A stretch of 64,000 bases of DNA from Massariosphaeria phaeospora (lineage: Eukaryota; Ascomycota; Dothideomycetes; Pleosporales): the NCBI GenBank assembly GCA_011032825.1, contig JAADJZ010000002.1, positions 1,674,001 to 1,738,000 of the forward strand, in the 5' to 3' direction. Positions 33,626 to 44,300 of this stretch are shown piece by piece. Each line of letters begins with the position of its first letter. Within the stretch, counting starts at the first letter, position 1. A program made the translations under genes and the position numbers. Below the pieces are notes generated by a model. That model was not told the DNA's origin. It searched no databases and saw only the letters and a program-made list of their open reading frames with translations.

Positions 33626-35666
33626 CTAGAACGCAATCTGATCGCAAGATCCCGGTATCAGCTCAAACGTCGCCTGCACAGGAGCAACCACATCTGCAAA
33701 GAAAGTGCTTCGGAACGAACTATACTCAAAAGTATTCATAGCGGCCGGACCAGGAAACAAAAACCGTAAGCATCGGTCCGCCGCGTCAGCGTAGGCTTTT
33801 CCTGGGTCAAGATATAGCTCCAAGATTTGACATTCCGCAATTTCGAAGTCGTCAACAATCGTGGAGTTCGGTGATGGTTGAATCGTAGGATTCGTTGCAT
33901 CCGTAGCCCCGGCTTGAGAGAATTCGTGTCGGAGTTGGGAAAAGGGGCGATTGAGGCCGAGCTCGATCAGTCGTATCGCAAGGGTGAACAGCGTCATGTT
34001 GCGGATCTGCTTGTTCTGAAATTGAGCGGTTTGGGTGGTGGTCTCAAGCGGGGATGTAGGATTTTGAGGGTTAAGGCAAAAGTCGTAAGAAAGGTATGGA
34101 TGGTTGGATAGACCGGAGGATGTCATTTTGGGTCGGTTGTCAAAGAAAACATGTATCTCGTCATTATTCACACTCTTTCCAAGCCAAGGGGAGTCGCAAA
34201 GGTGAAGAACAGCCCAGGTGAGAGCAGCGGCGATGCCAAATCGCTGCTTCCTCGATAGAGCTAAACGTCGGTTCGTGGGAGCATCATATGCTCGAGATAA
34301 AAGTGACTGAAGGTGGACAGGCCTTGTTGTATCGTTCAAGCTAGGACTTCCGTTCAAACTTTTGGCGAGGATGCGCAGCTGCTTGTTTGGGCTTGAGTCG
34401 GGAACAGGAATGAACCCAAGAAGCGGTTGATCACTCGCTAACGTTCGTAACATTTGACAAAGCTTGACTGAAACATTCGGTGACGATGATCGTGATAGCA
34501 CTGGACTACTGGCGATTGTAGTTTGAGAACTAGGCGCTGAGAGATTCAGTGAGCAGGTTCGGGTAGAGTGTGGTGTTCTTACCTGGAGACAGCTTCCCGG
34601 AAGATGACAATGGTCGTGTAGAGCTATCCCTAGAGAGCAAGGTAGTAAGATACCGTACGCCTTTCCGCTTGGGTTGTGGCTGCTGCAGAGACGTCACAGT
34701 AGGCGTTGAAGATGAACTAGATTCACTGAGTAAGGCCGGAGCTGTTGTAACTGCAGACTCCGTCGTCGTAGCGTTATTCATAGGGTCAATCTCTTCCATA
34801 TTCATCGATATCATCTTCCAGGAAGTATCCGGTCCTGGTAATTGGCTGTGCGTTGTACTCTTCACAGAGAATGCCAACGAGAACGTAGTTGATACTAGCG
34901 GCTTTGTATCATGCCAGTCCAGCTGAATACTGCCCTTGTGGTCAGAAGAGCAGGTGCATCCTAGACCAGACTTGATTGCTTCATGTAGTCCTTGAGCATT
35001 ATCACGAATCGCCTTTGTCTTCTTCTCATCAAAACGTTTGCGGATGAGGTTCACGATGCGATTTTCGGAATCTGGGAGTATCTCACGCTTCTCCAGTCCA
35101 CAGTTCTGCAATGCTGCATTCCAGGTCTGTAGTTTTCTGAACATTTCTTTCCTCTCCTTCTTGCCGAAACTTCGTCTCACTCGTCGCCATTCCCAATTGG
35201 CTCTCTCGGTGCTGGAATCCCCGAACTTGGGCTGGACGAATTAGCCCATATAATGACGTCCTTTGTACTCCGTGTGCTCGAAGAGGTTGTATGATTGCTT
35301 GGGACGAAAGAATAGACCGAATGTAGGATTATATCTTACCGGGCCCTGGGCATCTGGGTATAGGTCTTTTGCCACCTTACTTAGTAGTTGATCTATTTGC
35401 GTAATTATGTCAATGAACTCGTTGCACTGGTGTGGAAACCGAATCTGAAGCGCAGCCTCGACTTCGTCCATCGTCGGATCTCGGAGATCGAGGTTTCCAA
35501 GGGTAGTGTCAAGTTGTTGCTTCTGAAGAAAGATCTCGTTACGGATCGTGCCGATAGTCTCTTTCCACTTCCAATGATCCTTCATAGGATCCCATGCTCG
35601 CTGATAGTTTTCCAGCGCGAACAAGATCAGTGGCACCGCACTCAGGACGACCCCAGCGACTTCCAT
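33626..35666 (-). CDS. DUF7580-type fungal protein
   Basis: Exons on the complement: 35666..35340, 35231..34583 and 34536..33626; product 628 residues. The start MEVAGVVLSAVPLILFALENYQ is typical of this fungal family (a helical N-terminus also common in HET-associated proteins). Exon 2 starts PKFGDSSTERANWEWRRVRRSFGKK and contains ALQNCGLEKREIL and a Ser/Thr/Pro-rich linker. The C-terminal part has SRKQRFGIAAALTWAVLHLCDSPWL, the most conserved DUF7580 block, then MTLFTLAIRLIELGLNRP and CLRFLFPGPAAMNTFEYS. Intron 1 (108 nt, GTAAGA to GTCCAG) is in frame and contains a TAA, so an unspliced reading falsely suggests a premature stop. Function unknown; such genes often lie in allorecognition-like neighbourhoods. 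Confidence 0.82.
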
Positions 35667-35971
35667 GACAGCCGGTCAAAGGATCGCGAGATGGGTAGTT
35701 GATGGATTCGGGTTCGTGAAGCAGGTCGACCCCAGTGTACAGATGTGCAGTCGCGTAACATTTGGCCCCCACGACGCTTCTCTGCGCAGGTGGGGTGGGG
35801 TTCATGCCGGCGCCCAATCACACCAACCTCTACGTTGCGACGTGCATCTCTGTGTGAGGCGGACCTCGTAACATGTCATCGATCATGATACATTTTGGTC
35901 CCGGATCTTCATATGTCTTCCTGCTGAGAGCGGAATGCGCAGCGGGCCGCCGCTAGTCGTCCTTGCCTCAT
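35667..35971. promoter_or_regulatory. Divergent promoter region between DUF7580 and AcuF-type zinc-finger genes
   Basis: 305 bases between two opposite start codons. The two genes may share control elements; none identified. Confidence 0.4.
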
Positions 35972-38901
35972 ATGGACAGTCCAGCAACTTCCTCATCAGC
36001 AGCTGTCTTATCCACGCCTGATGTCTTCACAAGTTACGACGAATGCCTCGCATCGTATAGGCAGTTTCTGAAGATTCTGAACCTCGGCACATGGAGAGCT
36101 GTCAAGCTTAAAGAAGTGGAGATTAGTAAGGCGCTAGAAGGATATGGTCGGCTTCGCACTTGGGGAGAGGAGACCCGGGCTTCGCTGCCTGCGACATTAC
36201 GAGGCTCTCTAGACCATACATTGCGAAAGAACGAGGCGCTCAAGAACACAGCGGTTCGGATCGTTGAGAAGTTGCGACGGCAGTTAGAGTTCGGTACGCC
36301 ACATTTCTAGTTCGCATGGATCCACGTTAACCCACTTAGCGACACGTATTGCGGGCGTTCCGTTGAAGGAGACAGAGGCATCTCCGGCTCAGGATGGTGA
36401 TGCTGAAGAGGAAGAGGAATCAGAGTCAAGCTCAGAGGATGATGAGGACGAAGGAGGAACGCGAAGAGCGGCAACTTTGCCGAAGTTGTCCGTTGTCTTG
36501 AGGTGCATGGGCGACGACATCAAATCGCTACAGCAACTATCCCTCTTGCTAAGCCGACCTGGCTTTAGCAGGCAGTATCTGCATTCTACTGGGAAGAATG
36601 ATGTCTACCCGGAAATTGCCCATTTCGCGGATTTTGACCGGCGCCATCTAGAAGAAAAGCTACAGGAGTGGGAAAACCAACATAAGAAAGTGGAAGAGAA
36701 GGAACCCGTGACCACGCCTGGAATGATTGAGGACCGAATTGCTACCAAAAATGCCTCACCGAATAACAAAAGGCTACTGGGCGAAAGGTTGGCAAGAGCG
36801 AACACTAAACGCCGCGATCAGCTGCTTCACTGGTCGAGGCATCCTGAGAAACTTCATAAAACCACACCTGCACTAGACCGCGTTGCTGATTCCATGGCCA
36901 TCGTGATACCTTCGAGTAGATCAGAAGGCTTACCGGCCCGTCCGCATGTTCGGGCTGATCCGAAGCTGGATACTGAGAGCCAAGGGCATAAATCCGCCTG
37001 GACGAAGAAGACGTTCTCGACTGTCGTTGTCTCCGATCACTTGGGCCCACAAACGACGATAGGGCCAGCACGAACTATCTACGCGGAGTCTACGGTCGGC
37101 AATAAGAGATCGAATCGGGTCCCTGATGTTCCGCGGGAGGCAAAGACAGCACCGACCTTTGAGTGTCCTCACTGTCATACTACGTTGAGCTCCGAAACGA
37201 TGAATAATCGCGTGGAATGGAAGTACGTGTTCAGAAGATGGATATCATGCTCTACACTATCTAACGTAGTAACAGGCGCCACGTTTTCAGAGACCTGAGG
37301 CCGTACATTTGCACTTTCCAAGACTGCCACAACCCCGACAAGCAGTATCTAACGCGCCATGACTGGATGTATCACGAGAAACAAATGCATCGCCGGCAAT
37401 GGGTGTGTGAAGAGCACGAACAAACGTTTGCAACCAGTGACATGTTCCTCGAGCATGTCAGTGATTGGCACACAGTATTCAGGAGCAAAGAACAGGAGGC
37501 GGTACTCCTGGAGATTTCCGAAAGACAATTGGATGAGATGGAAATAGTGGCTTGCCCACTGTGCCCAGACGAACGCCGACTGATGGCATTGGAAAGACAT
37601 CTCGCGGAGCATCTCGAATCCATATCGCTTTTCGTTTTACCGACGCATGTAGAAGATGATCGAGACAACACGGATTCGAAGGGTGCGGCTGGGGGAGCTT
37701 CCTCGTCAAGAGTATCTGAAACGAACAGTTCAAAAAGCTGGAGCAAAGGATCCATGCCAGCACCCCAAGACAAAGGAAGTGACTCCGGTAGTTCATCAAC
37801 GACACCTCCTAGCATCATACAGGCGAACCCATCTAGCGCGACGGAAGAATTGTCGAATCTAGATTCCGACCCCGACACAATCGGACGCTTGCTATTCTGT
37901 CCGAGTTGTGCACGAGAATGGTTTGTAGAAGATGTCAACTGGAAATGTCCTTACTGTGATCAAGCGGGAAACCCCTCAATGGTGAGCATTGAAACTGGAC
38001 GTCGCGCGCTTGTCCTAGTGGCTAGGATCAAATCTGCCCCTATCCCAGAGCACGGCTTTGACCCCGACATGCTTAATATAAGACAGATAATACTGTTGGC
38101 GGAGAAGTACCTGATACAGCTTCTGTGGAAGACCCACTCGCAATACTTCAATCTCAGTGCGTTCAAAGGTTTGATGGCAGATCTGTCAGTTTCAGTGTGG
38201 AAATCCGTTCGTATAGAAGGCTCCTGGAAGCCTATGGAAGACCGCCTTTCCTCAAGGATGGGAATGAAACACGCTCTATATCTTACAGCCTTGGGAGATA
38301 CTGAAAGGGTTTTGGGTGATATACTGAGCCACGACGGGGTTAGCTGCGGGACATGTCGGCGGCGCAAGAAGAAGTGTGACAGGGCAAAGCCAGCCTGCAA
38401 GTGTCTCTTATACCACAGCTTCGCTAGTAGTGCTAACAATTTACTAAAGGCAACAATTGCACTCGTGGAGGCTTCGTCTGCGAAGGCTATGCTATTAACA
38501 CAGCCCCCCAGCCGGAGAGTCCCGTCGCCCCGGAAGCAGTCTCGGTCACTAGCGCAGCAGAACACATAGAACCCCCGCTATCTAGACTCCCGTCAGACGA
38601 ACAAACCCCAGCAAATGAAGCAGAGGATAAAATAAACGTCTCCTCAGCCAGGCCAAAGGAACCATCTCCTCCCTTTCTCGTAGAAGAAAACCATACATCT
38701 GAGGTCGAACTGCTGGGACGAGAACTAGCGCTCAATGTCAACCTACTAGAATCCATATTCTCGAGCACCATCCCGGAATTGGCGCCAGACGACGCGATGC
38801 TATCAACAGAAGCCGGGACTTCAACTTCCAAAGCGACAGACCGTGAAGATGGGCTTGATGTGCAGCTTGATACAGGTAGATCAAGAACGTATGTATATTA
38901 G
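35972..38901 (+). CDS. AcuF-type C2H2 zinc-finger protein fused to a C-terminal Zn2Cys6 domain
   Basis: Exons 35972..36293, 36340..37222, 37276..38402 and 38450..38901; product 927 residues. Residues 1-110 form the helical N-terminal part of this fungal family (FTSYDECLASYRQFLKIL). An acidic EEEEESESSSEDDEDE stretch follows. About 380-490 is the C2H2-like region: FECPHCHTTLS, then YICTFQDCHNPDKQYLTRHDW, WVCEEHEQTF and CPLCPDERR with ERHLAEHLESI. A Cys4 ribbon, CPSCAREW...WKCPYC, lies near 610-635. From residue 759, CGTCRRRKKKCDRAKPACK joins across intron 3 to CNNCTRGGFVCEGY. This gives C-x2-C-x6-C-x8-C-x2-C-x6-C, a GAL4-type zinc cluster, but only if the donor GTCTCT at 38403 is used. Probably a nuclear DNA-binding regulator; targets unknown. 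Confidence 0.8.
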
Positions 38902-39266
38902 CCCGAGGAAGATGGGAATCAGTATGCATCTGTGCGTCGCCGGGAGTGGATGAAGTTCCCGCATATTTGCTCTTCAAGCTCGTTTGAGCTGGAGCTCCGT
39001 GGTATATTAGCGTCCGATAAATAGGTCGGACACGCACATCAACATTACTTCTGTATCTGTTTTGCAACGCTATGCCACATAGCGACTTCCACGCACACCC
39101 CCATGCCCTAAGGTATAATCCCCGCTCACTTCCCCTGATTCATCAACTAAGCACCCAACCCACAGCCCTCTCGCTTCTCAAATCCAATTCATCCAATTAC
39201 GCCAATCCCATCTCTTCCTCCCCAGTATATTTACACCCCACCCCAAGCCTCCTCCAACCCTAACCC
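38902..39266. other. Convergent intergenic spacer
   Basis: 365 bases between convergent genes. The 39060-39260 stretch is pyrimidine-rich on the plus strand; nothing else seen. Confidence 0.45.
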
Positions 39267-39859
39267 TTACGCCTTAACATAGTAGTCCCACTGCAACGCC
39301 ATCCATATCAAGCTCCCCGTGCTCACCAGCACCGGCCCCGCCAGCGGCGCTCCCCACCGCGTCGTCCCAAACACCCACCACTCGCTCATGAAATGGCACC
39401 ACGCAACCGCATACGACCACATGGCGAGCTGGTACATGTTCGCGTCGTCGATGTTGTACGCGGCGTAGAGGCGCACCATACTGGTGAGGAAGGTCCAGGT
39501 GCCGAACGTGCGGGCCGACAGCGGCGTGACCTGGAGCGGGATGTCGGTCGAGGAGGGCTCGGGGGACGGCGAGCGCGATTTGGATGTCGTGTCGGTCGGC
39601 GCTGCGGCGCTGGCGGGTGGTGGTGGTGAGGAGGACCGGGCGACTGGGTTGGGGTTGTAGACGCGCTGCGTGAAGTGCATCGTGGCGTAGGACTGAATGC
39701 TGTTGCCCACGGATATGATGGCGACCTGCGCGATTGTCAGTCGGTGTCTTGCATTCGATAGTCGCACCACTATAGGGTTCAACTTACCAGCAACAGCCAT
39801 TTTGGCAGCAGCCCGTCAAAGAGCGGCAGGTAGGACATGAGGGTGGACAGGTCGGCCAT
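39267..39859 (-). CDS. ERG28: Ergosterol biosynthesis protein 28
   Basis: Exons on the complement: 39859..39788 and 39725..39267; product 176 residues. The start MADLSTLMSYLPLFDGLLPKW and the blocks VTPLSARTFGTWTFLTSMVR, RLYAAYNIDDANMYQLAMWSY and WWVFGTTRWGAPLAGPVLVS are diagnostic of Erg28, with about four membrane helices. Erg28 is an ER membrane scaffold that holds together the C-4 demethylation enzymes (Erg25, Erg26, Erg27) of ergosterol synthesis. Between the first and second helices there is a Ser/Pro/Ala-rich stretch of about 35 residues (near SSSPPPPASAAAP), longer than in yeast. Intron of 61 nt, GTAAGT to CGCAG. Confidence 0.95.
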
Positions 39860-40777
39860 TGTCGTCGGAACCAAACCAAACGAGTGGAATGAGTGACGAT
39901 TGAACGGGAGGGTCGCCGGGGACGTGGAGACGGAGTTTAAAGCTGGGAGCACAGCGCGTCGAGGACGATGTTGGGGAAAATGGTGACAGGGGTCGTTGTC
40001 TAGGTTAAATAGACTAGCTCGAGAAGTCTTAGCGCCTGTGCTGGACGTTGTCGTATGTGCGTATGTCTCCAACATGTACGTACGGAGTAACTCGCACGAT
40101 ATTTTGGAGCCCGGTGCTAATTGCGTTGTTCAAGTTTTCGAACGTGCTTGATACTTCTCTGAGGGTGGACGAGGAAGGCCATGAGTTACGTAGTTTTTTG
40201 CACATTCGAAGTGGCTTGCCGAATAGTCCCCTTTTCATTCCCCGCTCTTCACGTTTACCTAGAAGTGGTAATGACTTGCAACTGATAAAGTTTACTCTGA
40301 CGATCCTACCAACGGGATGGGTTAATTTCACAGAGACTTCGGAAAAGAAAAAAATGACGGGGTGCCGTTGGGGCAGCCTTCGAAAACATAGCCCTTTCAA
40401 GAGATAATAATCTTTTAACAGGATTGCTGACGTTTGATTTCGTGTTATGGTGGGAGAGTTCCTTCAGGTATTTGAATGCAACAAGTAAGCTCTAGGACAT
40501 GTCACTCTTACGAGCAACTCGATTCGTGGGGTTTGGTGTAGGACAGGTATAAGGTATTTGCAACCTCGCTTGAGTCTAACACGGGTGCAACCCCTCGTGT
40601 ACTTCCCACATCTACCCGAAGATGCCACGTCAACTATCCCGTCTCTCTACCCGGATATCTCAAAGCACACGATGCCCGCCATTCCACTTAAATACTGCTA
40701 TAAGTACACAGAAGTGAACGATATCAGTCCATAATCGATACCAAACCAAGCTCCTGTACCCTTAGCCATGTAATTGC
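39860..40777. other. Intergenic region
   Basis: About 920 bases; the ERG28 promoter on one side and the 3' end of the uridylyltransferase gene on the other. No exon supported. Confidence 0.45.
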
Positions 40778-42098
40778 TTACAATTTCCTCCGGTAGAGTT
40801 CTCCACCACAGGTCCGTAACCGCTCCGCTGCTTGCTCGGGGGTAATGTCGCGCTGAGGTTCGGCGAGCATTTCGTATCCGACCTGGAATTTGCGGACAGT
40901 AGCACTGCGTAATAGTGGTGGATAGAAATGGATGTGAAAGTGACTGGATTCGATCTCCTCTACTGAACCTTCGAGTGGCGCTTGGTGTAGTCCCATACCT
41001 AAGTTTATTAGTGTCTTCGAAGCTGGATGATAGGTGGCAGGCAACTCACTATATGGAAATTGCGTCTCGAAGAGGTTGTCGTAACGCCTGGTGACCTCTG
41101 CAATGGCCTCGGCCAGCTCTGCCCTCTCTTTGTCGTCGAAGTCCACCAACGCCCGCTTCTGCTGCCTACTCACGATCATGACCTCGAACGGCCACACTGC
41201 CCAATAGGGAACGCCAGCCCAGAAAGAACCATTCTCAAAGACCGTTCTCTCCTTCTCTTTCGACTCCAGCTCGGCGTAATCTACGAGCAGATTGGCCCCA
41301 CCCTGCTCGCGGCGGTACTTCTTGAACTGCTCCAATTCGATGCTCGGTTCCTCAGGGAGAGAAGTAGTGGTCCATATCTGGCCGTGCGGATGTGGGTTGG
41401 AACAGCCCATAGTGGTGCCCTTGTTCTCAAAGATCTGCATATACCGGTACTGAGCATTTGGCTTGGCGATATCCCCTTGAGTTAGTGGTGGTATCGTCGT
41501 TGCGCGAGCTACCTGTGCAAGCGGTGATTGGGGACTCAAATTCGCGGCATAGAGGTTTGTCCACGTCTCTATGATTGGGATGATTTGTGCCGGGGTCAGG
41601 TCGGCAAGGGTGAGGTGATGCGACGGGGAAAAGGTAATGACGTAGCATTTTCCTGTTACTGCTTCTGCACGGAGGAGTCGTGTGGCTAGGGATCCAGGCT
41701 TCTGCTCTGGGTGGAATTCTTGTTGCTCTTCCTTGACGGCAGAATAGTCGTTTACAAACACAAAAGTGTTCGTGAACTTCGGGTTCTGCTCTCCGTTGGC
41801 GCGAGTATTTCCAGGACACAGGTAACACTATCACGTGAGTCAGCTTGTACCTAAGTGGTATGCGTTGAGATGCTCGACCTATCTTGACTTACTTTGGCGT
41901 CATATTCAGGGAGCGTGGTCTTGGTGGGAGACTCTTGCAATCCTCTATAGCCAAGCTCAGCGTTTGCCTACTCAATTGCCCACGTCCAAAGACTTACTGC
42001 CATGGTCGCTTGTTGCGGTGCGGCGAGACCAGTATCCAGCTGCCGCGCAGCAGATTGAAGCGGCGGTGGGAGATGTCGTTTAGGATTGGCTCGGCCAT
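40778..42098 (-). CDS. GAL7: Galactose-1-phosphate uridylyltransferase
   Basis: Exons on the complement: 42098..41998, 41944..41893, 41827..41050 and 40998..40778; product 383 residues. It starts MAEPILNDISHRRFN and continues LVSPHRNKRPWQ. CYLCPGNTRANGEQNP carries the zinc-binding CxxC, and GCSNPHPHGQIW contains the nucleophilic His (HPH motif). FPYSMGLHQAPLEG and SSHFHIHFYPPLLRS complete the fold. The last intron (51 nt, GTGAGT to CTTAG) is in frame and lacks a stop, so it could be wrongly kept as coding. The enzyme exchanges UMP between UDP-glucose and galactose-1-phosphate in the cytosolic Leloir pathway. It shares a 311-bp divergent promoter with the Yip1-family gene. Confidence 0.96.
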
Positions 42099-42409
42099 GC
42101 TGGAGCTGCGTGGTGCAAGGCACAGCGTGGCTTAGGTGCCGCCGGATCTTTAATGTAGTGGGAGAGGCAGAGCGTACAGAAACGCATCTCGGCGTGGTTA
42201 ATATAGTGAAGGTGACGCTATCGTCGAGGGCGTGTTTGCACGCTAGCATTCCCCCTTCGAGCTCAGCGCCATGCCGGTCGCGGTAACGCAGCCGGAGCCC
42301 GCGCCGAAGCTTCACGTGTCATCTCTTTTCATTCCCTCCCCCCGGCCGTTTCCTTCACCACAGTTGCCGATCGGAGCTAACACTACACTCTCCGGCATCT
42401 ACCTCCACC
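42099..42409. promoter_or_regulatory. Divergent promoter between uridylyltransferase and Yip1-family genes
   Basis: 311 bases between the two start codons, with a pyrimidine-rich leader on the Yip1 side (about 42320-42400). No named site identified. Confidence 0.5.
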
Positions 42410-43414
42410 ATGGCGGCCATGTTGCCGAGCTCAGACACGTCGCATAGCAACCCCTACGACCACGACGCCCTCGAGCGTGATCTCATCGACCCTGACGATG
42501 GTGCGAGCCGCCCGCCTCCGCGCCCTGTCCTGCGCCTGTTCCGCTGCTAACGCCTGCAATAGCTACGCTGGACGACCTGGACGACCCGCTGCAGGGCACC
42601 TCCGACCGCGCGCCGCTGACGGGCAACATTGGCTCGCGGTCGGGCGGCGCCAACACGCAATCGTACCTGACGTCGACCATCCCGGGCGAAGACCGCCGCG
42701 CGCCGACCAACACCATCGACGAGACGGTGTGGGAGACGCTGTCACGCGACCTGCTGGCCATCTGGGAGAAGATGAAGCAGGTGCTCTATCCCAAGTACCT
42801 CCTCGGCGGCATGATGCAGCAGGGAGGGGGCATGGGGGCCGCCGAGCGCGGTGAGGCTGATGGCCTCAGTGGTGGGCTGCGAAATCTGGCGGGACGGTGG
42901 CCCGATGCCGATGTGATCTTGCAGGGCGGAATGAGTGAAGGGCTGCGGGACTGGGATCTGTGGGGACCCCTCATCTTCTGTCTGCTGTTGAGCCTCTTCC
43001 TCTCCCGGGGCGCGCAGGACTCGCAGAAGGACCTCGTGTTCTCGGGCGTCTTCGCCATGGTCTGGATTGGAGAGGCTGTTGTCACGCTGCAGATCAAGCT
43101 GTTGGGCGGAAACATGTGAGCATATCTGGCCCGCAAGCTGTCTAGGCTCTGCTAACGCGCCCAGCGCCTTCTTCCAGTCTGTCTCTATCATCGGCTACAC
43201 GCTGTTTCCCCTCGTCCTTGCCGCGATACTGAGTGCCGTGGGCATCCCGCCCATTGTCAGGATACCGGTCTACCTTGTCCTGGTCGCGTGGTCGTTGGCG
43301 GCTGGCGTGAGCATCATGGGCGGCTCAGGTGTGGTGCGGAACCGCGTTGGCATTGCAGTGTACCCTCTACTTGTGTTTTACATTGCGCTTGGATGCATCT
43401 GCTTCATCAGCTAG
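42410..43414 (+). CDS. Yip1-domain Golgi membrane protein (Yip4/YIPF6-like)
   Basis: Exons 42410..42500, 42563..43115 and 43165..43414; product 297 residues. The cytosolic N-terminus includes the conserved TNTIDETVWETLSRDLLAIWEKMKQVLYPK (positions about 42705-42800). DWDLWGPLIFCLLLSLFLS opens the first membrane helix. GGNIAFFQSVSIIGYTLFPL spans the second intron and is diagnostic for the Yip4/YIPF6 group. Five hydrophobic segments end at CICFIS. Yip1-family proteins bind Rab GTPases and act in ER-Golgi vesicle traffic. Start at ATG 42410 with context CCACCATGG. Confidence 0.93.
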
Positions 43415-44300
43415 CGCTGGTACGGGTTGGCTCTGTAATAGTAGGTAGCGGTGGTGGCAGTACTTGTATGTATGATACCCGTCGTCCTGGCCACCATTGG
43501 CGAGGGCATGGCGCGAAAGGGCTTGGTGAACAGCTATTCAGACACCTTGTTTCAGATGTTGTGCATCCGGACGTTCCACTGCTGCAGGCTCGGATGCTGC
43601 TCTGGCTTTATGTTATGTGCGGGATTGCGCGCGTTCTATGGTGGCTGATGAATTAGCCGTCACCCGCAGTCCCCACCATGGCTCGCCACGCCGTCATTGG
43701 TCTCCAGGGACGCTTCGCTCGATGGCTGCTCGGCCACGACGAAGCGCCAGCACACCACCGCCCACTGCACCCACCACTGCACCCACCGCCGTCCGCTGTG
43801 CTGCCCTCGCCGCTACGCGTCCCGACCCTGACGTGTCGCACTCTGGCGCCCTGTGCCGCGAAATTGGCGGCGGCGTGAGTAGCCAAAAATCACCGCACCT
43901 ACCCAACGCCCAACAAAGCGCTTTGACTGTCGCTGGCGGGCCTCCCACGGCAACGACCTGTACGCAGCTGGCTCCGGTCCGACGCACACAGGAGAAACCA
44001 AACTCACCACCACTGCAGCCTGCGCCCCTTCCGTGTCACGGTGCTGCGTCAACGGCCTATCGCGCCCCGACCCACCAGCTGCTGCTGAGCCTCGCCGGAC
44101 CACTGCTACCCACCTCCGCATATCGTGGGCCGTCGTTGTCGGTTACCTCTACAACTGCAGTCTGCTCTGGCTCCCGCCGCTGTCCCCCGAGTGTTACAAT
44201 CGAGTGTTGAAATACCCCGGCCCGTCGAGGCACGACCCGCCCGCGTTCGCCGATCCGACCTCGTCCCACCCGCACAAAACCCAACACCGTGTATACGCAA
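43415..44300. other. Intergenic region
   Basis: 886 bases, GC-rich. Long overlapping frames on both strands (for example 43617..44210) have biased composition (Ala/Pro/Thr/Arg) and no domain, so I treat them as chance. Promoter and leader of the RanBP1-domain gene. Confidence 0.45.

Noticed and set aside
35241..35243. Apparent in-frame TAA in the DUF7580 gene (premature stop, possible pseudogene)
   Set aside because: A 108-nt intron, 35232..35339 on the complement, with a strong GTAAGA donor, a GCTAAT-like branch and a GTCCAG acceptor keeps phase and removes the stop.
40999..41049. Extra 17 residues in the uridylyltransferase open frame
   Set aside because: They are an in-frame intron without a stop (GTGAGT to CTTAG); removal restores FPYSMGLHQAPLEG.
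43617..44210. 197-codon plus-strand frame (and overlapping minus-strand frames) before the RanBP1-domain gene
   Set aside because: No domain, Ala/Pro/Thr/Arg bias, and open frames on both strands at once, typical of GC-rich non-coding sequence.
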